A stretch of DNA of 64,000 bases from Micromonospora sp. PLK6-60. Its GTDB lineage: Bacteria; Actinomycetota; Actinomycetes; Mycobacteriales; Micromonosporaceae. The translations under genes were made by a program, and so were the position numbers. Numbering within the stretch: the first letter of the stretch is position 1; each line of letters begins with the position of its first letter. The stretch covers positions 1 to 64,000 of the forward strand of contig NZ_JAIOAA010000020.1 in NCBI RefSeq assembly GCF_019890675.1. Reading direction: 5' to 3'. Shown in pieces: positions 40,911 to 48,987 of this stretch. Under the pieces are notes generated by a model. It did no database searches. It was given only the letters and a program-made list of their open reading frames with translations, and had not been told where the DNA came from.

Positions 40911-42497
40911 GTGGCCCGACGGCAGTGGAGCATCGCGGGGCAGCTGTTCGCCCTGCAGGCCGTGGTCGTCACGCTGCTGGTGCTGGCCGGCGCCGGCGGC
41001 GCCCTCTGGCTGGCCCGCGCCGATTCCGAGCAGGCGGCCCGGGCGGAGGTGCTGGCGGTCGGGGAGACCGTGGCCCGCTCCCCCGACGTCCGCGCGGCGC
41101 TGCGCTCCGCCGACCCGGCGGCCGCTCTCCAGCCGTACGCGGAGGCCACCCGGCTGGCCACCGGAACGGACTTCGTGGTCGTGATGGCCCCGGACCGGAC
41201 CCGCTACTCCCATCCCAATCCGGCCCTGATCGGGCACCCGTTCATCGGGGACATCGGCCCCGCCCTGGCCGGCGAGCGGTTCACCGTCACCAACACCGGC
41301 ACCCTCGGCGAGTCGGTGCGCTCCGTCGTCCCGGTGCGGGACGCCGACGGCCGGATCATCGGCCTGGTGTCCGTCGGCATCACCACCCGGGCGATCAACC
41401 GCAAGCTGCTCGCCCAGGTCCCGGTGCTGCTCGGCGCGGCCGTACCGGCGCTCGCCCTGGCCGGGACCGGCTCCTGGCTGCTCAGCCGCCGGCTGCGGCG
41501 GCAGACGCACGGTCTCGGGCCACGCCAGATGACCCGGATGTACGAGTACTACGACGCCGTCCTGCACTCGGTGCGCGAGGGGCTCGTCGTGCTCACCCGG
41601 GACCGCCGGGTGGCGCTGGTCAACGACGAGGGCCGCCGGCTGCTCGGGCTGGGTGAGCAGACGCCGGTGACCGACCAGCCGGTGACCGCGATCGACCTGC
41701 CGCCGGCGGTGGCGGACCTGCTCGCCGACGGCCGGGACGCGCATGACGAACCGGTGCTGGCCGGCGACCGGGTGCTGGTGGCCAACCAGCGCAGCACCCG
41801 GTTCGAGGGGCGGGTGCTGGGCACCGTGCTGACCCTGCGGGACCAGACCGACCTGCGCAACCTGGCCAGCGAGCTGGACTCGGTGCGGGCGCTGACCGCG
41901 GCGTTGCAGGCGCAGACCCACGAGTCGGCCAATCGGCTGCACACCGTGCTGACGCTGGTCGAGCTGGGGCGTACCGAGGAGGCCGTCCGGCTCGGCACCG
42001 AGGACCTGGCGCTGGCCCAGCAGCTCACCGACCGGGTGGTCGGCGCGGTCACCGAGCCGGCCATCGCCGCGCTGCTGCTCGGCAAGTCGGCGCAGGCCGG
42101 CGAGCGCGGCATCGACCTGGTCGTCGAGCCGGACTGCCGGCTCGACGGCAGCCCGCTGCCCACCACCGACCTGCTCACCGTGCTCGGCAACCTGGTCGAC
42201 AACGCCCTGGAGGCGGTCGCCGGCACCGATCCGCCCCGCCGGGTCCGGGTCTTCGTCGGGGCCGACGGCGCGGAGCTCGTGGTCCGGGTCGGCGACAGCG
42301 GGCCCGGCCTGGACCCGGACCGGGTGGCGGACGCGTTCCGGCGCGGCTGGTCCACCAAGAGCGCCGGCCGGGGCGTCGGCCTGGCCCTGGTGGGGCAGGT
42401 CATCCGCCGCTACGGCGGCCGGTACGAGGTGGGGCGCAGCACCGACGGTGGCAGCCTGTTCACCGTCCGGCTGCCGATCGGGGCGGAGGGGTCGTGA
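40911..42497 (+). CDS. CitA/DcuS-type sensor histidine kinase
   Basis: A 528-residue membrane sensor for C4-dicarboxylates or citrate. Helix 1 (about 13-33) and helix 2 (about 170-192) enclose an extracytoplasmic sCache/PASp domain (YSHPNPALIGHPF is a typical ligand-side motif). A cytoplasmic PAS domain (about 215-300) follows, then the SpoOB-type phosphoacceptor box AQTHESANRLHTVLTL, and an HATPase with NLVDNALEAV, GDSGPGLD and GRGVGLALVGQ. The GTG at 40911 has AAGGAGG 5 nt upstream. It overlaps the response regulator by GTGA and is divergent from dctA. Confidence 0.93.
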   Translation: MARRQWSIAGQLFALQAVVVTLLVLAGAGGALWLARADSEQAARAEVLAVGETVARSPDVRAALRSADPAAALQPYAEATRLATGTDFVVVMAPDRTRYSHPNPALIGHPFIGDIGPALAGERFTVTNTGTLGESVRSVVPVRDADGRIIGLVSVGITTRAINRKLLAQVPVLLGAAVPALALAGTGSWLLSRRLRRQTHGLGPRQMTRMYEYYDAVLHSVREGLVVLTRDRRVALVNDEGRRLLGLGEQTPVTDQPVTAIDLPPAVADLLADGRDAHDEPVLAGDRVLVANQRSTRFEGRVLGTVLTLRDQTDLRNLASELDSVRALTAALQAQTHESANRLHTVLTLVELGRTEEAVRLGTEDLALAQQLTDRVVGAVTEPAIAALLLGKSAQAGERGIDLVVEPDCRLDGSPLPTTDLLTVLGNLVDNALEAVAGTDPPRRVRVFVGADGAELVVRVGDSGPGLDPDRVADAFRRGWSTKSAGRGVGLALVGQVIRRYGGRYEVGRSTDGGSLFTVRLPIGAEGS

Positions 42498-43177
42498 CCG
42501 ACATCCGGGTGCTCGTGGTCGAGGACGAGCCGCTGCTGGCCGAGGCGCACCGGGCGTACGCCGAACGGGTGCCCGGTTTCGCGGTGGTCGGGGTGGCGCA
42601 CACCGCGCGGGAGGCGATGGCCGCGCTGCGGCAGCAGGCGGGCCGCGAGGTCGACCTGGTGCTGCTCGACTTCCGCCTGCCGGACCTGCACGGCCTGGAG
42701 GTGTGCCGGGCACTGCGTGCGGCCGGCAGCACGGTCGACGTCCTCGCCGTGACCTCCGCCCGCGACCTGGCGGTGGTCCGCACCGCGGTCTCCCTCGGGG
42801 TGACCCACTACCTGCTCAAACCGTTCACCTTCGCGGCGTTCCGCGACAAGCTGGAACGGTACGCGGAGTACCGCCGGCAGGCGCTGGCCGCCGGGGAGGT
42901 GGCCGCCCAGCACGAGGTGGACCGGATGTTCGCCACCCTGCGCGGGGCGACGCGGCACACCCTGCCCAAGGGCCTCGACGAGCAGACCCTGCAGACCGTG
43001 CTGGCGGTCCTCGGCGCCGGCCCCGGGCTGTCCGCCACCGAGGTGAGCGGCCGGACCGGGATCTCCCGGGTGACCGCCCGCCGCTACCTGGAATACCTGG
43101 TCACCGCCGAACGGGCGGTGCGGGCACCCCGCTACGGCACCCCGGGCCGCCCGGAGGTCGAGTACCGGCCGGTGTGA
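42494..43177 (+). CDS. CitB/DcuR-family response regulator
   Basis: A 227-residue two-component regulator. The receiver domain carries the acidic pair VVEDEPLL, phospho-acceptor Asp in LVLLDFRLPD (about residue 57) and switch Lys in YLLKPFTF. The C-terminal DNA-binding part is the HTH of the CitB type: SATEVSGRTGISRVTARRYLEYL (anchor; about 180-202). Translation starts at GTG 42494, overlapping the kinase stop. The target is probably the divergent dctA promoter. It ends 16 bp from the convergent dnaE1 stop, with no terminator between them. Confidence 0.93.
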   Translation: MTDIRVLVVEDEPLLAEAHRAYAERVPGFAVVGVAHTAREAMAALRQQAGREVDLVLLDFRLPDLHGLEVCRALRAAGSTVDVLAVTSARDLAVVRTAVSLGVTHYLLKPFTFAAFRDKLERYAEYRRQALAAGEVAAQHEVDRMFATLRGATRHTLPKGLDEQTLQTVLAVLGAGPGLSATEVSGRTGISRVTARRYLEYLVTAERAVRAPRYGTPGRPEVEYRPV

Positions 43178-43193
43178 CGCCGCAGACCCCGGC

Positions 43194-46100
43194 TCAGCTG
43201 ACGTTGGCCGGGCCGAGCACGCTCTTCAGGTCGCCCATCAGGGCGGTGGTCGGGGCCACCCGGAACGGGCCGAGGCGCAGCGTGGTGACCTTGCCCCCGT
43301 TGAGCAGCTTGACGTGCACCTCCGCGTCGCCGGGGTGCAGCACCAGCGTCTCCTTGAGCCGTTCGACAAGCGGCGGGGTGCAGCGGTGCACCGGGATGGT
43401 CAGGGTGATCGGCTTGTTCGCCGGGTTGACGCTGACGTCCGGCATGGACATGTCCATCGCCATGATCCGCGGGGTGTCATCGCGGCGGTCGACCCGCCCC
43501 TTCACCACCACGATGGCGTCCTCGGCGATGTATTGCCCGATCACCTCGTAGGTGTTCGGGAAGAACAGCGTCTCCACCCCACCGGCCAGGTCCTCCAAAG
43601 TGGCCGAGGCCCAGGCCCGGCCCTGCTTGGTGACCCGGCGCTGCACCCCGGAGAGGATGCCGGCCAGGGTGACCACCGCGCCGTCGGGCACGGTGCCCTC
43701 CTCGGAGAGCGCGGCGATGGTGGTGTCGGCCGCCGCGCCCAGCACGTGCTCCAGCCCGAACAGCGGGTGGTCGGAGACGTAGAGGCCGAGCATCTCGCGC
43801 TCGAAGGCGAGCTTGTCCCGCTTGTCCCACTCCGACTCGCCGATGACCGGCATGACGGTGGTGCTGCCCGCGCCGGTGTCCGCGTCGCCGAAGCCGGCGC
43901 CGAACAGGTCGTACTGGCCGACGGCCTCCTTGCGCTTGACGTCGGCGAAGGCGTCGATGGCGTCGGCGTGCACCGCGAGCAGCCCCTTGCGGCTGTGCTT
44001 GAGGGCGTCGAAGGCGCCGGCCTTGATCAGGGATTCGATTGTCTTCTTGTTGCAGACCACCGCGTCGACCTTGGACAGGAAGTCGTAGAAGTCGGCGTAC
44101 TCGCCCTTCTCCTCCCGGCACCGCATGATGGCCGCCACCACGTTGGCGCCGACGTTGCGGACCGCGCCGAGGCCGAAGCGGATCTCCTTGCCGACCGGGG
44201 TGAACGGCCCGGCCGAGGTATTGACGTCGGGCGGCAAGACCTGGATGCGCATCCGCCGGCACTCCGACAGATAGAGCGCCATCTTGTCCTTGTCGTCGCC
44301 GACGGAGGTCAGCAGCGCGGCCATGTATTCCGCCGGGTAGTGCGCCTTCAGGTACGCGGTCCAGTACGAGACCAGGCCGTACGCGGCGGAGTGTGCCTTG
44401 TTGAAGGCGTACCCGGCGAACGGCACCAGCACGTCCCAGACCGCCTGGATCGCCTCGTCGGAGTAGCCGCGCTCGCGGCAGCCGTCGCGGAACGGCACGA
44501 ACTCCTTGTCGAGGATCTCCTTCTTCTTCTTGCCCATCGCCCGGCGCAGCAGGTCGGCCTGGCCGAGGGTGTAGCCGGCGAGGATCTGCGCCGCGCGCTG
44601 CACCTGCTCCTGGTAGACGATCAGGCCGTGGGTGGGGGCGAGGATCTCCCGCAGCGGCTCCTCGAGCTGCGGGTGGATCGGGGTGATCTCCTGCAGGCCG
44701 TTCTTGCGCAGCGCGTAGTTGGTGTGCGAGTCCACGCCCATCGGGCCGGGCCGGTAGAGCGCGAGGACGGCGGAGATGTCCTCGAAGTTGTCCGGCTTCA
44801 TCAGCCGCAGCAGCGAGCGCATCGGGCCGCCGTCGAGCTGGAACACGCCGAGGGTGTCGCCGCGGGCGAGCAGGTCGTACGCCGCCTTGTCGTCCAGCGG
44901 CAGGGCCAGCAGGTCGAGGTCCTTGCCGTGGTTGAGCTGGATGTTCTTGACCGCGTCGTCGATGATCGTCAGGTTGCGCAGGCCGAGGAAGTCCATCTTC
45001 AGCAGCCCGAGCGACTCGCAGGTCGGGTAGTCGAACTGCGTGATGATGACGCCGTCGGAGTCGCGCCGCATCAGCGGGATGTGGTCGATGATCGGCTCGG
45101 CCGACATGATCACGCCGGCGGCGTGCACGCCGGTCTGCCGGATCAGCCCCTCGATGCCCTTGGCGGTCTCGATGACCTTCTTGACGTCCGGGTCGGACTC
45201 GTAGAGGCCGCGGATCTCGCCGGCCTCGGCGTAGCGGGGGTGCTGCGGGTCGAAGATGCCGGACAGCGGGATGTCCTTGCCCATCACCGCCGGCGGCATC
45301 GCCTTGGTGATCCGGTCGCCGACCGCGTACGGGAAGCCGAGCACCCGGGCCGAGTCCTTGATCGCGGCCTTCGCCTTGATCGTGCCGAAGGTGGCGATCT
45401 GGGCGACCTTGTCCTCGCCCCACTTCTCGGTGACGTAGCGGATCACCTCGCCGCGGCGGCGCTCGTCGAAGTCGATGTCGACGTCGGGCATCGAGACGCG
45501 CTCGGGGTTGAGGAACCGCTCGAAGATCAGCCCGTGCGGGATCGGGTCCAGGTCGGTGATGCCCAGCGCGTACGCGACGAGCGAGCCGGCGGCCGAGCCA
45601 CGGCCCGGCCCCACCGCGATGCCCTGGCTCTTGGCCCACTGGATGAAGTCGGCGACCACGAGGAAGTATGACGGGAAGCCCATCTGGATGATGACGCCCA
45701 GCTCGTATTCGGCCTGCACGACGTGCCCCTCGGGGATGCCGTCGGGGAAGCGGCGGGCCAGGCCGGCGAAGGTCTCCTTGCGGAACCAGGACTCCTCGGT
45801 CTCCCCCTCGGGGATCGGGAAGCGCGGCATCAGGTTGTGGAAGGTGAACATCCCGGCCGGGTCCACCTTCTCGGCGACCAGCAGGGTGTTGCGGCAGCCC
45901 TGCTGCCACAGCTCTGAGGTGTCCACCGCCCGCATCTGCTCGGCGGACTTGATGAAGTAGCCGCCGCCCTCGAAGCGGAACCGGTTGGGGTCGGCGACGT
46001 TGCTGCCGGTCTGCACGCAGAGCAGCACGTCGTGCGCCTCGGCCTGCGCCTCGTGGGTGTAGTGCGAGTCGTTGGTGACCACCGGCGGGATGTCGAGCTT

Positions 46101-46730
46101 GCGGGCGATCTCGGTGAGCCCGTCGCGGACCCGGCGCTCGATGTCGAGGCCGTGGTCCATGATCTCCAGGAAGTAGTTGTCCTTGCCGAAGATGTCCTGG
46201 TAGGCCGCCGCGACCTTGAGCGCCTCGTCGAACTGGCCCAGCCGCAACCGGGTCTGCACCGCTCCGGAGGGGCAGCCGGTGGTGGCCATGATCCCCTCCG
46301 CGTGCTCGGCGATGAGCTCCATGTCCATCCGGGGCCACTTGACGTAGTGACCCTCCATCGAGGCGCGCGAGTTGAGCTTGAACAGGTTGTGCAGTCCGGT
46401 CGCGTTCGCCGCCCACATCGTCTTGTGGGTGATCGCGCCGTTACCGGAGATGTCGTCGCTCTTCTGCTCGGGACGGCCCCACTTCACCCGCGCCTTGTGG
46501 AACCTCGACTCCGGCGCCACGTACGCCTCGACGCCCAGGATCGGGGTGACCCCGGCGTCCATCGCCTGCTTGTAGAAGTCGTTCGCGCCGTGCATGTTGC
46601 CGTGGTCGGTCATCGCCACCGCCGGCATGCCGAGCCGCTTGGCCTCGGCGAACAGGTCCTTGAGCCGGGCCGCTCCGTCGAGCATCGAGTATTCGGTGTG
46701 CACGTGCAGATGCGCGAACGAATCGGCCAT
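43194..46730 (-). CDS. dnaE1: DNA polymerase III alpha subunit DnaE1
   Basis: The replicative DNA polymerase, 1178 residues, of normal actinobacterial length. The N-terminal PHP domain begins FAHLHVHTEYSMLDG, with metal ligands consistent with intrinsic proofreading as known for actinobacterial DnaE1. The polymerase core has the catalytic acidic triplet in MPDVDIDFDERRR (about residue 405), then fingers and a helix-hairpin-helix. A beta-clamp-binding motif QYDLFG lies near residue 935. C-terminal OB-fold and tail follow. ATG 46730 gives the conserved MADSFAHLH; the in-frame ATG at 46757 is less likely. Finding an essential gene here argues against the surrounding block being a simple mobile island. 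Confidence 0.97.
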   Translation of the reverse strand: MADSFAHLHVHTEYSMLDGAARLKDLFAEAKRLGMPAVAMTDHGNMHGANDFYKQAMDAGVTPILGVEAYVAPESRFHKARVKWGRPEQKSDDISGNGAITHKTMWAANATGLHNLFKLNSRASMEGHYVKWPRMDMELIAEHAEGIMATTGCPSGAVQTRLRLGQFDEALKVAAAYQDIFGKDNYFLEIMDHGLDIERRVRDGLTEIARKLDIPPVVTNDSHYTHEAQAEAHDVLLCVQTGSNVADPNRFRFEGGGYFIKSAEQMRAVDTSELWQQGCRNTLLVAEKVDPAGMFTFHNLMPRFPIPEGETEESWFRKETFAGLARRFPDGIPEGHVVQAEYELGVIIQMGFPSYFLVVADFIQWAKSQGIAVGPGRGSAAGSLVAYALGITDLDPIPHGLIFERFLNPERVSMPDVDIDFDERRRGEVIRYVTEKWGEDKVAQIATFGTIKAKAAIKDSARVLGFPYAVGDRITKAMPPAVMGKDIPLSGIFDPQHPRYAEAGEIRGLYESDPDVKKVIETAKGIEGLIRQTGVHAAGVIMSAEPIIDHIPLMRRDSDGVIITQFDYPTCESLGLLKMDFLGLRNLTIIDDAVKNIQLNHGKDLDLLALPLDDKAAYDLLARGDTLGVFQLDGGPMRSLLRLMKPDNFEDISAVLALYRPGPMGVDSHTNYALRKNGLQEITPIHPQLEEPLREILAPTHGLIVYQEQVQRAAQILAGYTLGQADLLRRAMGKKKKEILDKEFVPFRDGCRERGYSDEAIQAVWDVLVPFAGYAFNKAHSAAYGLVSYWTAYLKAHYPAEYMAALLTSVGDDKDKMALYLSECRRMRIQVLPPDVNTSAGPFTPVGKEIRFGLGAVRNVGANVVAAIMRCREEKGEYADFYDFLSKVDAVVCNKKTIESLIKAGAFDALKHSRKGLLAVHADAIDAFADVKRKEAVGQYDLFGAGFGDADTGAGSTTVMPVIGESEWDKRDKLAFEREMLGLYVSDHPLFGLEHVLGAAADTTIAALSEEGTVPDGAVVTLAGILSGVQRRVTKQGRAWASATLEDLAGGVETLFFPNTYEVIGQYIAEDAIVVVKGRVDRRDDTPRIMAMDMSMPDVSVNPANKPITLTIPVHRCTPPLVERLKETLVLHPGDAEVHVKLLNGGKVTTLRLGPFRVAPTTALMGDLKSVLGPANVS

Positions 46731-46910
46731 GCTGTGGCCCCCCCGGGTCATGGTCATGGGTCGGTCTGGTCACCCTATCGCCGGCCGGCGGGCGCCCTCC
46801 AGCAGCCGCGCGGGGCGGACCGGCCGGGGTGGTGTGGATCTCCACCGGCGGCCCTCCTCGGCCTCTCACCCATTGATGTCCGGCACGCGACGAAGTGCGC
46901 GTAGACAATA

Positions 46911-46934
46911 GTGTGTGCCACACGGTATGGTGTG
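46911..46934. promoter_or_regulatory. PadR operator candidate
   Basis: GTGTG-C-CACAC (46913-46923) shares its right half with CACAC-N6-GTGTG (46919-46934), giving overlapping dyads that end 4 nt before the PadR start codon. The position suggests autorepression. Confidence 0.6.
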
Positions 46935-46938
46935 ACGC

Positions 46939-47280
46939 ATGGTGAACGACGAGATCCTGCGGACCCATCTCCAGGAGTTGCGGCGCGGCACCGTCGTCGT
47001 GGCCAGCCTGGTCGCCCTACGGCACCCCGACTACGGGTACGCGCTGCTGCAACGACTCACGGCGTACGGCTTCCCGGTCGACGCCAACACGCTCTATCCC
47101 CTGCTCCGGCGGCTCGAGGACCAGGGGCTGCTGACCAGCGAGTGGAACACCGAGGAGAGCCGGCCGCGCAAGTTCTACCGCACCAGCGAGGCCGGCGAGC
47201 AGATGCTGCGGCGGCTGCTCGACGACCTCGCCGCCGTGCAGATCTCCCTCACCGCCCTGATCGAAGGAGCCCCCCGATGA
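46939..47280 (+). CDS. PadR-family transcriptional regulator
   Basis: A 113-residue winged-helix regulator. Features are LVALRHPDYGYALLQRL (about residues 24-40), the PadR signature VDANTLYPLLRRLEDQGLL (about 47-65), and a wing with RPRKFYRTSEAG. The dimerisation helix is short, so this is the small PadR subtype. Its stop overlaps the next gene's ATG (ATGA). PadR regulators followed by a membrane protein with an N-terminal HAAS-type helical domain are a recurrent actinobacterial and firmicute arrangement for sensing membrane or antimicrobial stress. Overlapping dyads immediately upstream indicate autoregulation. Confidence 0.9.
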   Translation: MVNDEILRTHLQELRRGTVVVASLVALRHPDYGYALLQRLTAYGFPVDANTLYPLLRRLEDQGLLTSEWNTEESRPRKFYRTSEAGEQMLRRLLDDLAAVQISLTALIEGAPR

Positions 47281-48218
47281 CGACCACGCTGACCGACCGC
47301 TACCTGGCCGCCACCCTGCGCTCCGTGCCGACCGCCCGGCGCGAGGAGATCGCCGACGAGCTGCGGGCCTCGATCGCCGACATGATCGACGGCCGGACCG
47401 CCGACGGCGTCGACACCGTGACCGCCGAGCGGGAGGTGCTCACCGAGCTGGGCAACCCCGCCCAGCTGGCCGCCCGCTACCGCGACCGGCCGCTGCAGCT
47501 CATCGGCCCGCAGTACTACCTGGCCTGGCGGCGACTGCTGATCCTGTTGGTCAGCACCGTCCCGGCCGCCGTCGGACTGCTGGTCGGCGGCATCCAGGCC
47601 ACCGTCTCCGACAACCCCGGCGGGGCGGTCGGCGCGGGGATCTCCACCGCGTTCACCGTCGCCGTGCAGACCGCCTTCTGGGTGACGCTGGTCTTCGCGG
47701 TGCTGGAGCGGATCGGCACCCCGCTTGACCTGCCGGACTGGACCGTCGACCAGCTCCCCGACGAGCCGGTCGACCGGGACGTCACCCGCACCGACACCTG
47801 CGCCGCGATCGTGTTCCTGGTGCTGACCATCGCGGCCCTGCCCTGGCAGCACTTCCAGACGGTGATCGACGGCGACCGGCTGCCGATCCTCGACCCGGCG
47901 CTCTGGACCTCCTGGCTCCCGGTGCTCCTCGCCGTCCTGGTCGCCGGAATCGGGCTGGAGATCGCCAAGTACCGGGCCGGCCGGTGGACCTGGCCGCTGG
48001 TCGGCGTCAACGCCGTGCTCGACCTGGCCTTCGCGGTGCCGGCGAGTTGGCTGCTGCTCAGCGGTCGCCTGGTCAACCCCGACTTCGTCGACCGCTTCGC
48101 CTGGCTGCGCGACGGTGGCATCGACATCGTCGCCCGGGTCAGCGCGGTGGTGATCGTCCTGATCACGATCTGGGACGTGCTCGACAGCGCGGTCAAGGCC
48201 CGTCGGGCGGCCCGCTGA
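47277..48218 (+). CDS. Membrane protein with N-terminal HAAS/permease-prefix-like domain
   Basis: A 313-residue protein coupled to the PadR gene by an ATGA overlap. The N-terminal 75 residues form a soluble helical domain (YLAATLRSVPTARREEIADEL, then TAEREVLTELGNPAQLAARY), the HAAS/DUF1700-like module that often partners a PadR regulator. About six membrane helices follow (for example RLLILLVSTVPAAVGLLVGG). The molecular activity is unknown; the domain is thought to sit in antimicrobial- or envelope-response loci. It may signal to, or be regulated by, PadR. Confidence 0.75.
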   Translation: MTTTLTDRYLAATLRSVPTARREEIADELRASIADMIDGRTADGVDTVTAEREVLTELGNPAQLAARYRDRPLQLIGPQYYLAWRRLLILLVSTVPAAVGLLVGGIQATVSDNPGGAVGAGISTAFTVAVQTAFWVTLVFAVLERIGTPLDLPDWTVDQLPDEPVDRDVTRTDTCAAIVFLVLTIAALPWQHFQTVIDGDRLPILDPALWTSWLPVLLAVLVAGIGLEIAKYRAGRWTWPLVGVNAVLDLAFAVPASWLLLSGRLVNPDFVDRFAWLRDGGIDIVARVSAVVIVLITIWDVLDSAVKARRAAR

Positions 48219-48383
48219 GCGGTCGACCGGCAACGGGCGGGGCGCGCCAGGCGTCCCGCCCGTTCGCCCGTCCGACCGCCGGCGGACGGGCGGTGCCGGG
48301 TCGGCGGACCGGCCAGGCGCGGAGGGTGGACCGACGAACGTACGATGATCAGCGCAGATCCGACGCGTACCGAGGGAGCGGCC

Positions 48384-48980
48384 GTGGAACTGATCATCGG
48401 GTTGGTGTGTCTGGTATTGATCGTCGTGGCGGTGCTCGGTTTCGGCGTCTCGATCTACAACGGGCTGGTCCGGGCCCGTAACGCGTACCGCAACGCGTTC
48501 GCCCAGATCGACGTGCAGCTCGTCCGGCGGCACGACCTCATCCCCAACCTGGTCGAGACGGCCAAGGGCTACCTCCGGCACGAGCGGGAGACCCTCGAAG
48601 CGGTGGTCAACGCCCGCAACGCCGCCGTCAACGCGCAGGCCACCGCCGCCGCGGCCCCCGGCGACCCGGCCGCCATGCAGCAGCTCAGCGGCGCGGAGAA
48701 CATGCTCACCGCCACCCTGGGCCGGCTGTTCGCGCTCTCCGAGGCGTACCCGGACCTCAAGGCCAACCAGAACATGATGCAGCTGTCGGAGGAGCTGACC
48801 TCGACGGAGAACCGGGTCGCCTTCGCCCGCCAGGCGTACAACGACGCGGTGATGACCTACAACAACAAGCGCGAGGTCTTCCCCGCCAGCCTGCTCGCGG
48901 GGATGTTCTCATTCGGGCCGGCGGCGCTGTTCCAGCCGGACGACCCGCAGCAGCGCCAGGCCCCGCAGGTCTCCTTCTGA
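48384..48980 (+). CDS. lemA: LemA family protein
   Basis: A 198-residue single-pass membrane protein with an extended coiled helical domain. A transmembrane helix (about 2-24, LIIGLVCLVLIVVAVLGFGV) is followed by YNGLVRARNAYRNAFAQIDVQLVRRHDLIPNLVETAKGY, the LemA hallmark (shown as the anchor RRHDLIPNLVETAKGY). The typical FPASLLAGMFSF lies near the end. The GTG at 48384 has GAGGGAG 5 nt upstream. LemA genes are classically paired with M48 proteases; one follows here 7 bp downstream, so the two form an operon. Its exact role is unknown. Confidence 0.92.
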   Translation: MELIIGLVCLVLIVVAVLGFGVSIYNGLVRARNAYRNAFAQIDVQLVRRHDLIPNLVETAKGYLRHERETLEAVVNARNAAVNAQATAAAAPGDPAAMQQLSGAENMLTATLGRLFALSEAYPDLKANQNMMQLSEELTSTENRVAFARQAYNDAVMTYNNKREVFPASLLAGMFSFGPAALFQPDDPQQRQAPQVSF

Positions 48981-48987
48981 TTCCCCG

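Noticed and set aside
43314..45671. 785-codon plus-strand frame inside dnaE1
   Set aside because: It is antisense to DnaE1 and biased to Arg/Val/His/Asp/Leu, the usual mirror composition of GC-rich coding sequence.
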